Of a stretch of 22,604 nt of DNA, positions 16,001 to 22,342 are shown piece after piece (the stretch's first letter is position 1; each line of letters begins with the position of its first letter). A program made the position numbers and the translations under genes. This DNA comes from an uncultured Spirochaetaceae bacterium (GTDB taxonomy: Bacteria; Spirochaetota; Spirochaetia; Sphaerochaetales; Sphaerochaetaceae), in NCBI GenBank assembly GCA_947630635.1, contig CANRIJ010000011.1:1-22604 (forward strand), in the 5' to 3' direction. The notes beneath the pieces were generated by a model that was not told the origin of the DNA, did not search any database, and saw only the letters and a program-made list of their open reading frames with translations.

Positions 16001-16614
16001 ACGACATTGGCTATGGCGGAGTTGACCATGTAGTTGCAAGCGGCAAGAACGTAACTATTCTTGTTCTCGATACAGAGGTTTACTCCAATACTGGCGGACA
16101 GGCTTCTAAGGCAACTCCTATTGCGGCTGTTGCTAAGTTCGCAAATGCCGGAAAGCAGGTCGGAAAGAAGAACATGGGCTTCATGTGCATGAGCTATGGC
16201 CATGTATACGTAGCATCCTGTGCCCTTGGATATAACAGACAGCAGGCTCAGAAGTGCCTCCAGGAGGCAGTTGCCTACAACGGACCTTCGATTGTCTTCT
16301 GCTATGCTCCGTGTATCAACCATGGTATTAACATGAGATACTCACAGGTTGAGGCAAAGAAGGCAGTTGAGGCTGGCTACTGGCCACTCTATCGCTTCAA
16401 TCCAAGCGAGGAGCCAGGAAAGAAGTTCACTTGGGAGACCAAGCCTGCTACAGCTGACTATGAGACCTTCATCAAGGGTGAGGTCAGATACTCTTCACTC
16501 TACAAGACTAACCCCGAGCACGCAGATGAGCTCTTTGCTAAGTCCGCAGAGGATGCAAAAGAGAGACTCAGATTCTATGAGGAGTGCGGTAAAGTCATTG
16601 GAGAGGTTCTCTAA
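13075..16614 (+). CDS. nifJ: Pyruvate:ferredoxin (flavodoxin) oxidoreductase
   Basis: Homodimeric thiamine-diphosphate/Fe-S enzyme converting pyruvate and CoA to acetyl-CoA, CO2 and reduced ferredoxin, the core of anaerobic pyruvate catabolism. The 1179-aa single chain has the normal length. It opens with the D-G-N-T-A-A-A-H-I-A-Y and Y-P-I-T-P-S-S-P-M-G-E pyrimidine-binding domain. Two [4Fe-4S] motifs follow: C690-x2-C693-x2-C696-x3-C700-P and C746-x2-C749-x2-C752-x3-C756-P. Then come G-A-C-A-G-C-G-E-T-P-Y for the proximal cluster, and the ThDP site G970-G-D-G-W-A-Y-D-I-G-Y-G with Y-S-N-T-G-G-Q. The frame opens at 13033, but ATG 13075 is chosen for its GGAG Shine-Dalgarno and family N-terminus. 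Strongly biased, homogeneous codon use suggests high expression. It is a single-gene unit between a clear promoter and a strong terminator. Confidence 0.97.
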   Translation: MAEKKMVTIDGNTAAAHIAYAFSDVAAIYPITPSSPMGEYSEQWSSTGRENLWGKKVDIMEMQSEAGAAGAVHGALAAGALTTTFTASQGLLLMIPNMYKIAGEMTPTVFHVSARALAAQSLSIFGDHSDVMACRNTGFAMTCASSIQETMDIALVAHLSTLEGQVPFLNFFDGFRTSHEYQKVEEISYEDIKTIVDEKYIERFRERAQRPEHPMTKVAAQNEDVYFQGRETVNKYFDALPEIVQKNMDKVAKITGRQYHLFDYVGAEDAEYVVVVMGSAADTFEWTVKYLNDKGAKVGLVKVRLYRPFSAKDLVKALPKTVKKIAVLDRTKEAGATGEPLYLDVVAALNQEGRDGIKVIGGRYGLSSKDFTPTHAKSVFDFLKKDDAWHNFTVGIDDDVTKRSIEICDPIDVTPKGVVSCMFWGLGSDGTVGANKNSVKIIGDNTNQRAQAYFAYDSKKSGGITISHLRFGEGNLDMPWLIDHADFIACHNPAYIGRYDMLAPIKEGGVFLLNSQIPSDEVFNHLTKDMQETIIKKKVRFYNIDALKIARAVGLGSRINTVMQAAFFAIANVLPQDEAIHLIKKYIEKTFLRKGQDVVDKNWAAVDETAAALVEVKVPEKITESYVPKRLIPEDADDFVKNIIEPVMHLKGDTIPVSHMSYDGKLPTGTAKLEKRGVAAYVPHWDSTKCIQCNQCVQSCPHAAIRSKQITPEDVKKAPEGFTVIKSNTKNDKDLQFRIQVYIEDCQGCGVCIEACPAKEKALDFVQAEEERKNGEDEKCEYFENLTWDNLDGLNMNTVKGLMFKQPLFEFSGACAGCGETPYVKLLSQICGERAIIANATGCSSIYSGTFPTIPYTKRQDGRGPAWGNSLFEDNAEYGLGMRLAVDSNRNLLKIKCDALIKAGCSDKLKSAIEKCYSLWDDLTEASIDAQKEVQKALEEEKATDANKALLDKIKELQDWFSEKSVLIIGGDGWAYDIGYGGVDHVVASGKNVTILVLDTEVYSNTGGQASKATPIAAVAKFANAGKQVGKKNMGFMCMSYGHVYVASCALGYNRQQAQKCLQEAVAYNGPSIVFCYAPCINHGINMRYSQVEAKKAVEAGYWPLYRFNPSEEPGKKFTWETKPATADYETFIKGEVRYSSLYKTNPEHADELFAKSAEDAKERLRFYEECGKVIGEVL

Positions 16615-16629
16615 AAAGACGCTTTTTAC

Positions 16630-16662
16630 ACAAGGCCAGTTAAATGCTGGCCTTGTTTTTTT
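16630..16662 (+). terminator. Rho-independent terminator of nifJ
   Basis: A 10-bp perfect stem ACAAGGCCAG (16630-16639) / CTGGCCTTGT (16647-16656) with a 7-nt loop, then a T-run to 16662. It begins 16 nt after the nifJ stop. The methyltransferase start codon is only 4 nt beyond the T-run. Confidence 0.95.
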
Positions 16663-16666
16663 CTTT

Positions 16667-17143
16667 ATGATTGGAAAAAGCAATTACATTTCACCTTTGG
16701 GAAACCTCTCAATAGTCGAAGAGGATGGTGTTCTCAGAGAGATACGGTTTGGAAAAAGGGTAGAGGAGAGAGTGTCTGGAATTACTGAAAGAGTATCCAA
16801 TTGGCTAGACTCCTACTTCAGGGGCGAGAGGAAAGAGATAGATTTTTGCTACGGGGGAATAGGATCTCCATTTGATATTTCCGTTTGGAGGGAGATAGAA
16901 GAGATTCCATATGGAGAGACCATATCCTATGGAGATATAGCAAGAAGCCTAAAAGACTCTCTATCATATAAAAATCCTCCCTTTAGAGCAGTCGGTGGCG
17001 CAGTTGGAAGAAACCCTCTTTTAATTGTTGTGCCATGCCATAGAGTTGTTGCTTCTCACTCTATTGGAGGCTTCGGGTGCGGCCTCGAGATTAAGAAGAG
17101 GCTTATGGAAATTGAGGGCATCCATTGGGAAACTCTTTCATAA
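16667..17143 (+). CDS. ogt: Methylated-DNA--protein-cysteine S-methyltransferase (O6-alkylguanine repair)
   Basis: Suicidal transfer of alkyl groups from O6-alkylguanine to its own cysteine. The 158-aa protein has an N-terminal ribonuclease-like domain beginning with the usual S-P-L-G-N-L motif (residues 9-14). The C-terminal domain has P-Y-G-E-T-I-S-Y-G-D-I-A (81-92), R-A-V-G-G-A-V-G-R-N-P (107-117) and the active-site V-V-P-C124-H-R-V-V. The Ada regulatory domain is absent, so this is the Ogt/stand-alone type. The open frame runs upstream through nifJ's end, but ATG 16667 is the only sensible start. It has no Shine-Dalgarno because it directly follows the nifJ terminator T-run, so expression may depend on read-through or on a promoter within nifJ. 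The product is clear; the expression signals are odd. Confidence 0.92.
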   Translation: MIGKSNYISPLGNLSIVEEDGVLREIRFGKRVEERVSGITERVSNWLDSYFRGERKEIDFCYGGIGSPFDISVWREIEEIPYGETISYGDIARSLKDSLSYKNPPFRAVGGAVGRNPLLIVVPCHRVVASHSIGGFGCGLEIKKRLMEIEGIHWETLS

Positions 17144-17235
17144 TTTTACATTTGCGCTTTGCGTTTTCTGAATTTTGACCCATAAAGAGAGTCCAATTAG
17201 CTCTTTGGCATTATATTTAGTCTGAGGAGAGTGAA

Positions 17236-17619
17236 ATGGCAGACTTATATGAAGTGACTGTTAAGACAGAACTTGGAAAGTACCACGGGATTATAGAGTT
17301 TATCAAAGGCGAAGATGGCGCTCTTAGCGGCGTATTTGAGATAATGAGAAGCCGCTCTGATTTTACCGGAACCTATGATAAGGATGGAAATGTCGGCTTT
17401 AGCGGCTCTATAGACCTATCAGTTGGAAAGATCGACTACTCGGTAAGAGGAAGAATCGAGGGGAAGGAGTTCTTCGGCGAGGCCGATACCAAAGTCGGCA
17501 AATTTGAGATCAAGCCCTCAAAGAGAAAACCAAAGGAGCATAGATTCCCGTATGTTGGAGAGGATACTGAGAGCGCATCCCCTCTCGCCGAATATACAGA
17601 TGTCGATGGAATAAACTGA
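17236..17619 (+). CDS. Hypothetical beta-rich protein
   Basis: A 127-aa soluble protein with no signal peptide or membrane segment. It has alternating short strands and glycine turns (G-T-Y-D-K-D-G-N-V-G-F-S-G-S, then S-V-R-G-R-I-E-G-K-E-F-F-G-E-A), like small beta-sandwich or lipocalin-like folds. A basic segment (about 94-102, K-P-S-K-R-K-P-K) and an acidic tail follow. AGGAGAG lies just upstream of the ATG, TATATT (17212-17217) is a possible -10, and a terminator follows, so this is probably a real single-gene unit. I do not recognise the family and assign no function. Confidence 0.7.
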   Translation: MADLYEVTVKTELGKYHGIIEFIKGEDGALSGVFEIMRSRSDFTGTYDKDGNVGFSGSIDLSVGKIDYSVRGRIEGKEFFGEADTKVGKFEIKPSKRKPKEHRFPYVGEDTESASPLAEYTDVDGIN

Positions 17620-17642
17620 GAATTTTATTAATTTGCATGCTG

Positions 17643-17669
17643 AGGCAGGGGAACCTGCCTTATTTTTTT
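17643..17669 (+). terminator. Rho-independent terminator before the mgl operon
   Basis: Perfect 7-bp stem AGGCAGG (17643-17649) / CCTGCCT (17654-17660) with GGAA tetraloop, TA, then seven T. It ends the 17236-17619 unit and insulates mglB. Confidence 0.92.
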
Positions 17670-17703
17670 GTGGTTCACGATAATCTTTTTGATTTTTATG
17701 AAA

Positions 17704-17805
17704 TTCAAATGAACTTTTGAAAATAAAAATCTGGTTAGTCTTTCTACATGGTAAACTAATACAGAGGAAACTCAATACTAAAAGGGGGATACCCCCGTCA
17801 GGAGG
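17704..17805 (+). promoter_or_regulatory. mglB leader: inverted repeat, GC hairpin and Shine-Dalgarno
   Basis: TTCAAA (17704-17709) and TTTGAA (17716-17721) form an inverted repeat that may be an operator. Just before the gene, GGGGG-ATA-CCCCC (17784-17796) forms a compact 5-bp hairpin ending 4 nt before the GGAGG Shine-Dalgarno (17801-17805), which is itself 7 nt before the ATG. Such a hairpin could stabilise the mRNA or gate the ribosome site. I cannot place a convincing -35/-10 pair in this A/T-rich leader. Confidence 0.4.
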
Positions 17806-17812
17806 AAAATGT

Positions 17813-19021
17813 ATGAAGAAAGCATTATTTGCTTTGTTTGCCATGGTTTTCTTTACATCTATGATTTTCGCAGGTGGCGCAAGCGAGAGTTCAGCAGCAG
17901 TAGTTACCAATGCTGACAAGCCTCTCGTGTTCTACAACAGACAGCCATCAGACCCTGTTACCGGCGAGATCGATATGGACGCCATGAACCACAACAGTGC
18001 AACCTACTATGTCGGATTCGACGCAGCTGGCGGTGGAGCAGTTCAGGGACAGATGATCGTTGATTATCTAACTCAGAATGCAGTCGACAGAAATGGCGAC
18101 GGAGTTCTTGGCTATGTGCTTGCAATCGGAGACGTTGGACACAATGACTCTAAGGCAAGAACAGAGGGCATTAGAAAGGCTCTTGGAACATGGAATGGCA
18201 CAACTGATCCTGGTATCGTCAAGGACGGAGAGCTCACAGTCAACGGAAAGAGCTACAAGGTCGTCGAGCTTGATTCAAGAGCTATGACCGGAACCGATGG
18301 CTCAACTTGGAATGCAAACGCAGCAACAGATGCTATGCTCAACTGGGCAACAAGACTTGGAAACCAGATCGACTTTGTAGTATCCAACAACGATGGTATG
18401 GCAATGGGCATGCTCCAGGCTTCTAACTATCCAGCAGGCGTTCCAATCTTCGGTTATGACGCAAACGCAGATGCTCTCGAGGCAATCGTAGCCGGAACAC
18501 TCACAGGAACAGTTACACAGAACGCTGACGCCCAGGCAGAGGCAACTCTCAGAGTACTCAGAAACCTCATGGATGGACTTTCGGGAGACGATGCAATCAC
18601 AGTCGGTATCACAAAGGCCGATCAGTATGGCAACAAGATCTCTGCAGACTTCATGTATGTTCCAGAGACAAAGGCTCTTCTTGCTATGAACGCTCCTGTA
18701 ACTTCAGCCAATGCTGCTGATCTTGCAACTGGCGCGAGAGACGCTGGCATAAAGCAGCTCCCAAGCGAAGTTCCTTCAAAGAGAGTTATCCTTACAGTCT
18801 ACAATGCTTCCGATAACTTCCTATCAACACAGTATGTTCCTGCTCTTCAGTACTATGCACCATTGATGAACATTGTTCTCAATGTTGTACAGGGCGATGG
18901 ACAGAACGAGTCTAACTCACTTGATAGATTCGAGAATCTCGGAAACTACGACGGATATGCAATCAACCTTGTTAGAACCAACTCCGCACAGGATTACATC
19001 AACAAGATTGAGAACTCTTAA
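17813..19021 (+). CDS. mglB: Galactose/glucose-binding periplasmic protein, circularly permuted (MglB-2 type)
   Basis: Captures glucose or galactose outside the inner membrane for MglA/MglC. The 402-aa protein has a signal peptide cleaved about I-F-A20/G-G and no lipobox cysteine. The order of parts is permuted against E. coli MglB. The mature chain begins at V-F-Y-N-R-Q-P, equivalent to mid-protein V-F-F-N-K-E-P. It passes the Ca-loop-like D92-R-N-G-D-G, G-H110-N-D112-S-K-A-R116, W166, N-N193-D-G-M-A-M-G, G-Y-D216 and N237, and only then (about 325-400) carries the segment that is N-terminal in E. coli: Y330-x3-D334-N-F336 and A-I-N385-L-V. All sugar-contact positions appear kept. This arrangement was described for T. 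pallidum Tp0684. ATG 17813 is chosen over the longer frame for its GGAGG site and signal peptide. First gene of the operon; a terminator hairpin follows. Confidence 0.92.
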   Translation: MKKALFALFAMVFFTSMIFAGGASESSAAVVTNADKPLVFYNRQPSDPVTGEIDMDAMNHNSATYYVGFDAAGGGAVQGQMIVDYLTQNAVDRNGDGVLGYVLAIGDVGHNDSKARTEGIRKALGTWNGTTDPGIVKDGELTVNGKSYKVVELDSRAMTGTDGSTWNANAATDAMLNWATRLGNQIDFVVSNNDGMAMGMLQASNYPAGVPIFGYDANADALEAIVAGTLTGTVTQNADAQAEATLRVLRNLMDGLSGDDAITVGITKADQYGNKISADFMYVPETKALLAMNAPVTSANAADLATGARDAGIKQLPSEVPSKRVILTVYNASDNFLSTQYVPALQYYAPLMNIVLNVVQGDGQNESNSLDRFENLGNYDGYAINLVRTNSAQDYINKIENS

Positions 19022-19040
19022 TCGATATTAGATTTCCTAT

Positions 19041-19072
19041 AAGCATGTGGGGGCAGCCCCACATGCTTTTTT
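19041..19072 (+). terminator. Intra-operon terminator/attenuator between mglB and mglA
   Basis: Perfect 10-bp stem GCATGTGGGG (19043-19052) / CCCCACATGC (19057-19066), extendable by two A-T pairs, with a GCAG loop and a run of six T (19067-19072). It begins 19 nt after the mglB stop and ends 22 nt before the mglA ATG. It probably makes mglB mRNA more abundant than mglAC by partial termination and by protecting the mglB 3' end. Confidence 0.9.
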
Positions 19073-19094
19073 AGCATTTTTTTGGTGGGAGAGT

Positions 19095-20588
19095 ATGAGC
19101 GAAAACGTACTTGAGATAAAGGGGCTTTCCAAGGCGTTTGCCAAGAATAAGGTGCTCGAGGGTATAAATCTTGAGGTTCAGAAGGGGCATGTCCTCGGCC
19201 TTATGGGAGAAAACGGTGCTGGCAAGTCTACGATTATGAAATGCCTTTTCGGTATCTATGCCAAAGATGAGGGACAGATACTTCTAGAGGGAAAGCCCGT
19301 TGACTTTAAGAGTCCCAAGGAAGCACTCGAAAATGGTGTTGCAATGGTTCATCAGGAATTGAATCAGTGCCTTGAGAGAACTGTTGTCGATAATTTGTTT
19401 TTGGGTCGCTATCCAGTAAAGGGCGGCGTTGTCGATGAGGGGAAGATGGAGAGAACCGCCAACTCCCTATTTGCCTCTTTGAAGATGAATGTCGATCCGC
19501 ATACGGTTATGAAGACAATGTCTGTCTCTCAGCGACAGATGGTAGAGATAGCAAAGGCCGTTAGCTATGACTCCAAGATCATAGTTCTTGATGAGCCTAC
19601 CTCCTCTTTGACGGAAAGAGAGGTAAAGAAGCTCTTTGAGATAGTAAATGAGCTTAAGGCAAAGGGCGTTGCATTTGTGTATATAACCCATAAGATGGAT
19701 GAGGTATTCGAGGTCTGCGATGACGTTGCAGTCCTGAGAGATGGCAGGATGATAAGCTGTGAGCACGTTAAGGATACAAATATGAATAAGCTTATTGCAG
19801 CCATGGTTGGACGCTCCTTGGATAAGAGATACCCAGATGTAGACAATACCCCCGGAGAGGACTACATAGAGGTAAGAAATCTCTGTACAAAGTACGAGCC
19901 GAATCTAAAGGATATCTCATTCAAGGTTAAGAGGGGCGAGATATTCGGTCTCTATGGGCTTGTAGGAGCAGGGCGCTCTGAGCTTTTGGAGGCACTCTTT
20001 GGAATAAGGACAATCTCCTCCGGCGATGTCTTTGTCGATAAAAAGAGGGTGAGATTCAATTCATCCAAAGAGGCAATGGAATACAATTTTGCCCTTGTTA
20101 CGGAAGAGAGAAAATTCAATGGAATGTTTGGAAAGGGAACTATTGAGTTCAATACCTGCATAACAAACCTTGAGGCATATAAGAAGAATGGCATTATATC
20201 CAATCAGAAGATGACTGAGGCCGCAGAGCGAGAGGTAAAGGTCATGAAGACCAAGTGCGTCTCCGTAAGCGAGCTTATAACAGCACTCTCCGGAGGCAAC
20301 CAGCAGAAGGTCATCATCGGAAAGTGGCTTGAGAGAAGGCCGGATATCTTCTTGATGGATGAGCCGACAAGAGGTATCGACGTAGGAGCTAAGTATGAGA
20401 TATACCAGCTCATCATCAATATGGCAAAAGAGGGAAAGACGATAATAGTCGTCTCATCCGAGATGCCAGAGATACTTGGAATTACAAATAGAATCGCAGT
20501 TATGTCCAATCATAGGATTGCGGGCATTGTAAATACCAAAGAGACTAATCAGGAAGAGCTATTAAGGCTTGCTGCTAAATACTTATAA
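19095..20588 (+). CDS. mglA: Galactose/glucose ABC transporter, double ATPase subunit
   Basis: Couples ATP hydrolysis to sugar import; cytoplasmic, bound to MglC. The 497-aa tandem ATPase has the usual length of MglA/RbsA-type subunits. The first domain has Walker A G-E-N-G-A-G-K-S-T, the signature V-S-Q-R-Q-M-V-E-I-A-K-A and Walker B I-I-V-L-D-E-P-T-S. The second has the degenerate Walker A G-L-V-G-A-G-R-S-E-L seen throughout this family, a good signature L-S-G-G-N-Q-Q-K and Walker B I-F-L-M-D-E-P-T-R-G-I-D. The open frame reaches back to 19047 within the terminator stem, so the ATG at 19095, preceded by GGTGGGAGAG, is chosen. The gene lies between the mglB terminator and mglC (11-nt gap). 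Confidence 0.95.
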   Translation: MSENVLEIKGLSKAFAKNKVLEGINLEVQKGHVLGLMGENGAGKSTIMKCLFGIYAKDEGQILLEGKPVDFKSPKEALENGVAMVHQELNQCLERTVVDNLFLGRYPVKGGVVDEGKMERTANSLFASLKMNVDPHTVMKTMSVSQRQMVEIAKAVSYDSKIIVLDEPTSSLTEREVKKLFEIVNELKAKGVAFVYITHKMDEVFEVCDDVAVLRDGRMISCEHVKDTNMNKLIAAMVGRSLDKRYPDVDNTPGEDYIEVRNLCTKYEPNLKDISFKVKRGEIFGLYGLVGAGRSELLEALFGIRTISSGDVFVDKKRVRFNSSKEAMEYNFALVTEERKFNGMFGKGTIEFNTCITNLEAYKKNGIISNQKMTEAAEREVKVMKTKCVSVSELITALSGGNQQKVIIGKWLERRPDIFLMDEPTRGIDVGAKYEIYQLIINMAKEGKTIIVVSSEMPEILGITNRIAVMSNHRIAGIVNTKETNQEELLRLAAKYL

Positions 20589-20599
20589 GGGGTGGTCAT

Positions 20600-22285
20600 A
20601 TGAGTGAAGGCAATTTCGATATCAATCAGATTGTTCCAGGATCTGAGGATCCAAAGCTTCAAAAACTAATGAAGGAGCTTGAGGATCTCAGGCGCGATGG
20701 AATTAGCAGGGAGCTACTACTAAAAGAGGATTTGGCCTCAGTAAAGAGAGACAAGGTTCTCTCAAAGGATGAGAAGGCCAAAGAGATAGAGAAAATCAAA
20801 GAGGAGATAGTCAAGGCTAAAGGCATTGCCCTTGAGAGAAAGGACAAGATCAAGAGCATCGAGAAAGAGGCCGTAAGCTACTCTAATGCGCTCTATAAGC
20901 TATATGAGAAGAAGATTGTCGAGGAAGAGAACAATAAGATAAGAGACGCAAAGCTTTCTTATAAGGAGGAGCTCTCGAAAATCGATGTTGAAAGCGACAA
21001 GAGAGTAGAGAGAATCGAGAGTGGCTCTGGAGAGAAGAGAATCATCAAGGAAGAGGTTGCCGTTGCAAAGTATGAGGCAAACTCGGCTCGCCATGATGCC
21101 AAAAACAGACTCTCTGATATTATTCAGGCCTCCAAGGGGGTAAAGAATCAGATATATGTAGACCACATTCAGCAGAACAGGGCCTTCAGGAATGGAAAGA
21201 CTAAGGCTGGTGAGGACATTGCTCTCAAGTGGAAGAACTACGTTGCCAATTTCAAGGCATCCCAGTTCTTCTTCTCAAATGGACTCTATATTGCAGTTAT
21301 CATCTTCTTCATTATCTGTATAATCCTTGCTCCTATTAAGGTTGGGGCAAACCTCTTTACTCTTCCGAATATTCTGACGATATTCGAGCAGTGCTCAACG
21401 AGAATGTTCTACGCTCTCGGAGTTGCGGGTCTTATCCTTCTTGCAGGAACAGACCTCTCAGTTGGAAGAATGGTTGCAATGGGCGCAGTATTCACGGGTC
21501 TCTTTTTGCATCCGGGAAGAAACATCGTTACATTCTTTGGAATGGGACCATGGGACTTCTCAATGATTCCTATGTTCTGGAGAGTGATAATATCGCTCTT
21601 TGTCTCTATCTGCCTATGTGTTCTCTTTAGCTCATTCTCGGGCTTCTTTACGGCAAGGCTGAAGATACATCCATTTATTACAACGCTTTCAACTCAGCTT
21701 ATAATCTATGGAATCCTCTTCTTTGGAACCTCTGGAACTCCAGTTGGATCGATTGATCAGAGCATAAGAAGCATGATTGGCGGACGATGGACACTGGGTG
21801 TTCTCGGTGGCCAGAGGATAATGTTCCCGAAGCTGATTATTCCAGCTGTAATTGCAATTGTAGTTGCATGGTTTATTTGGAATAAGACTACATTTGGAAA
21901 GAACATGTATGCAGTTGGCGGAAATAGCGAGGCGGCAGCTGTCTCTGGAATATCCGTATTCTGGGTGACTCTTGGAGTCTTTATCATGGCTGGTATCTTC
22001 TATGGATGCGGTGCATTCTTGGAGGCATTTAGGGCAAATGCATCTGCAGGAACCGGACAGGGCTATGAAACGGATGCTATTGCTGCCTGCGTTGTCGGAG
22101 GAATCTCATTCAACGGAGGAATAGGAAAGATAGGCGGCGCGGTGATGGGAGTCATTATATTCCAGGGCATGACCTATGCTCTCTCATTCCTTGGAATTGA
22201 TACAAACCTTCAGTTTGTCTTCAGAGGCGTTATCATCATAGTCGCAGTTGCGCTTGATTCGATTAAGTATCTGAAGAAAAAATAA
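20600..22285 (+). CDS. mglC: Galactose/glucose ABC transporter permease with long N-terminal coiled-coil extension
   Basis: Forms the inner-membrane channel of the MglBAC importer. Residues about 225-561 are a standard permease: a first hydrophobic helix (226-245), then L-P-N-I-L-T and A-L-G-V-A-G-L-I-L-L-A-G-T-D-L-S-V-G-R (271-290), and later G-G-N-S-E-A-A-A-V-S-G-I, with about eight membrane segments. Residues 1-215 are an additional, highly charged Lys/Glu-rich helical region with no membrane segment, probably a cytoplasmic coiled coil. E. coli MglC (about 336 aa) lacks it. The extension is continuous with the permease, and the ATG at 20600 has GGGGTGG upstream, so it is not a start-site error. 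Its role is unknown. Third gene of the operon, followed by a strong terminator. Confidence 0.93.
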   Translation: MSEGNFDINQIVPGSEDPKLQKLMKELEDLRRDGISRELLLKEDLASVKRDKVLSKDEKAKEIEKIKEEIVKAKGIALERKDKIKSIEKEAVSYSNALYKLYEKKIVEEENNKIRDAKLSYKEELSKIDVESDKRVERIESGSGEKRIIKEEVAVAKYEANSARHDAKNRLSDIIQASKGVKNQIYVDHIQQNRAFRNGKTKAGEDIALKWKNYVANFKASQFFFSNGLYIAVIIFFIICIILAPIKVGANLFTLPNILTIFEQCSTRMFYALGVAGLILLAGTDLSVGRMVAMGAVFTGLFLHPGRNIVTFFGMGPWDFSMIPMFWRVIISLFVSICLCVLFSSFSGFFTARLKIHPFITTLSTQLIIYGILFFGTSGTPVGSIDQSIRSMIGGRWTLGVLGGQRIMFPKLIIPAVIAIVVAWFIWNKTTFGKNMYAVGGNSEAAAVSGISVFWVTLGVFIMAGIFYGCGAFLEAFRANASAGTGQGYETDAIAACVVGGISFNGGIGKIGGAVMGVIIFQGMTYALSFLGIDTNLQFVFRGVIIIVAVALDSIKYLKKK

Positions 22286-22302
22286 TAGATTCCGGACTCT
22301 AT

Positions 22303-22342
22303 GGGGTGTTGCTGAACTCGGTTTAGGCAACACCCCTTTTTT
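22303..22342 (+). terminator. Rho-independent terminator of the mgl operon
   Basis: Perfect 10-bp stem GGGGTGTTGC (22303-22312) / GCAACACCCC (22327-22336) with a 14-nt loop and six T, 17 nt after the mglC stop. Confidence 0.95.

Noticed and set aside
16349..16666. Long N-terminal extension of the ogt frame into nifJ
   Set aside because: It lies in a different frame from nifJ within its conserved C-terminus and passes through the terminator stem.
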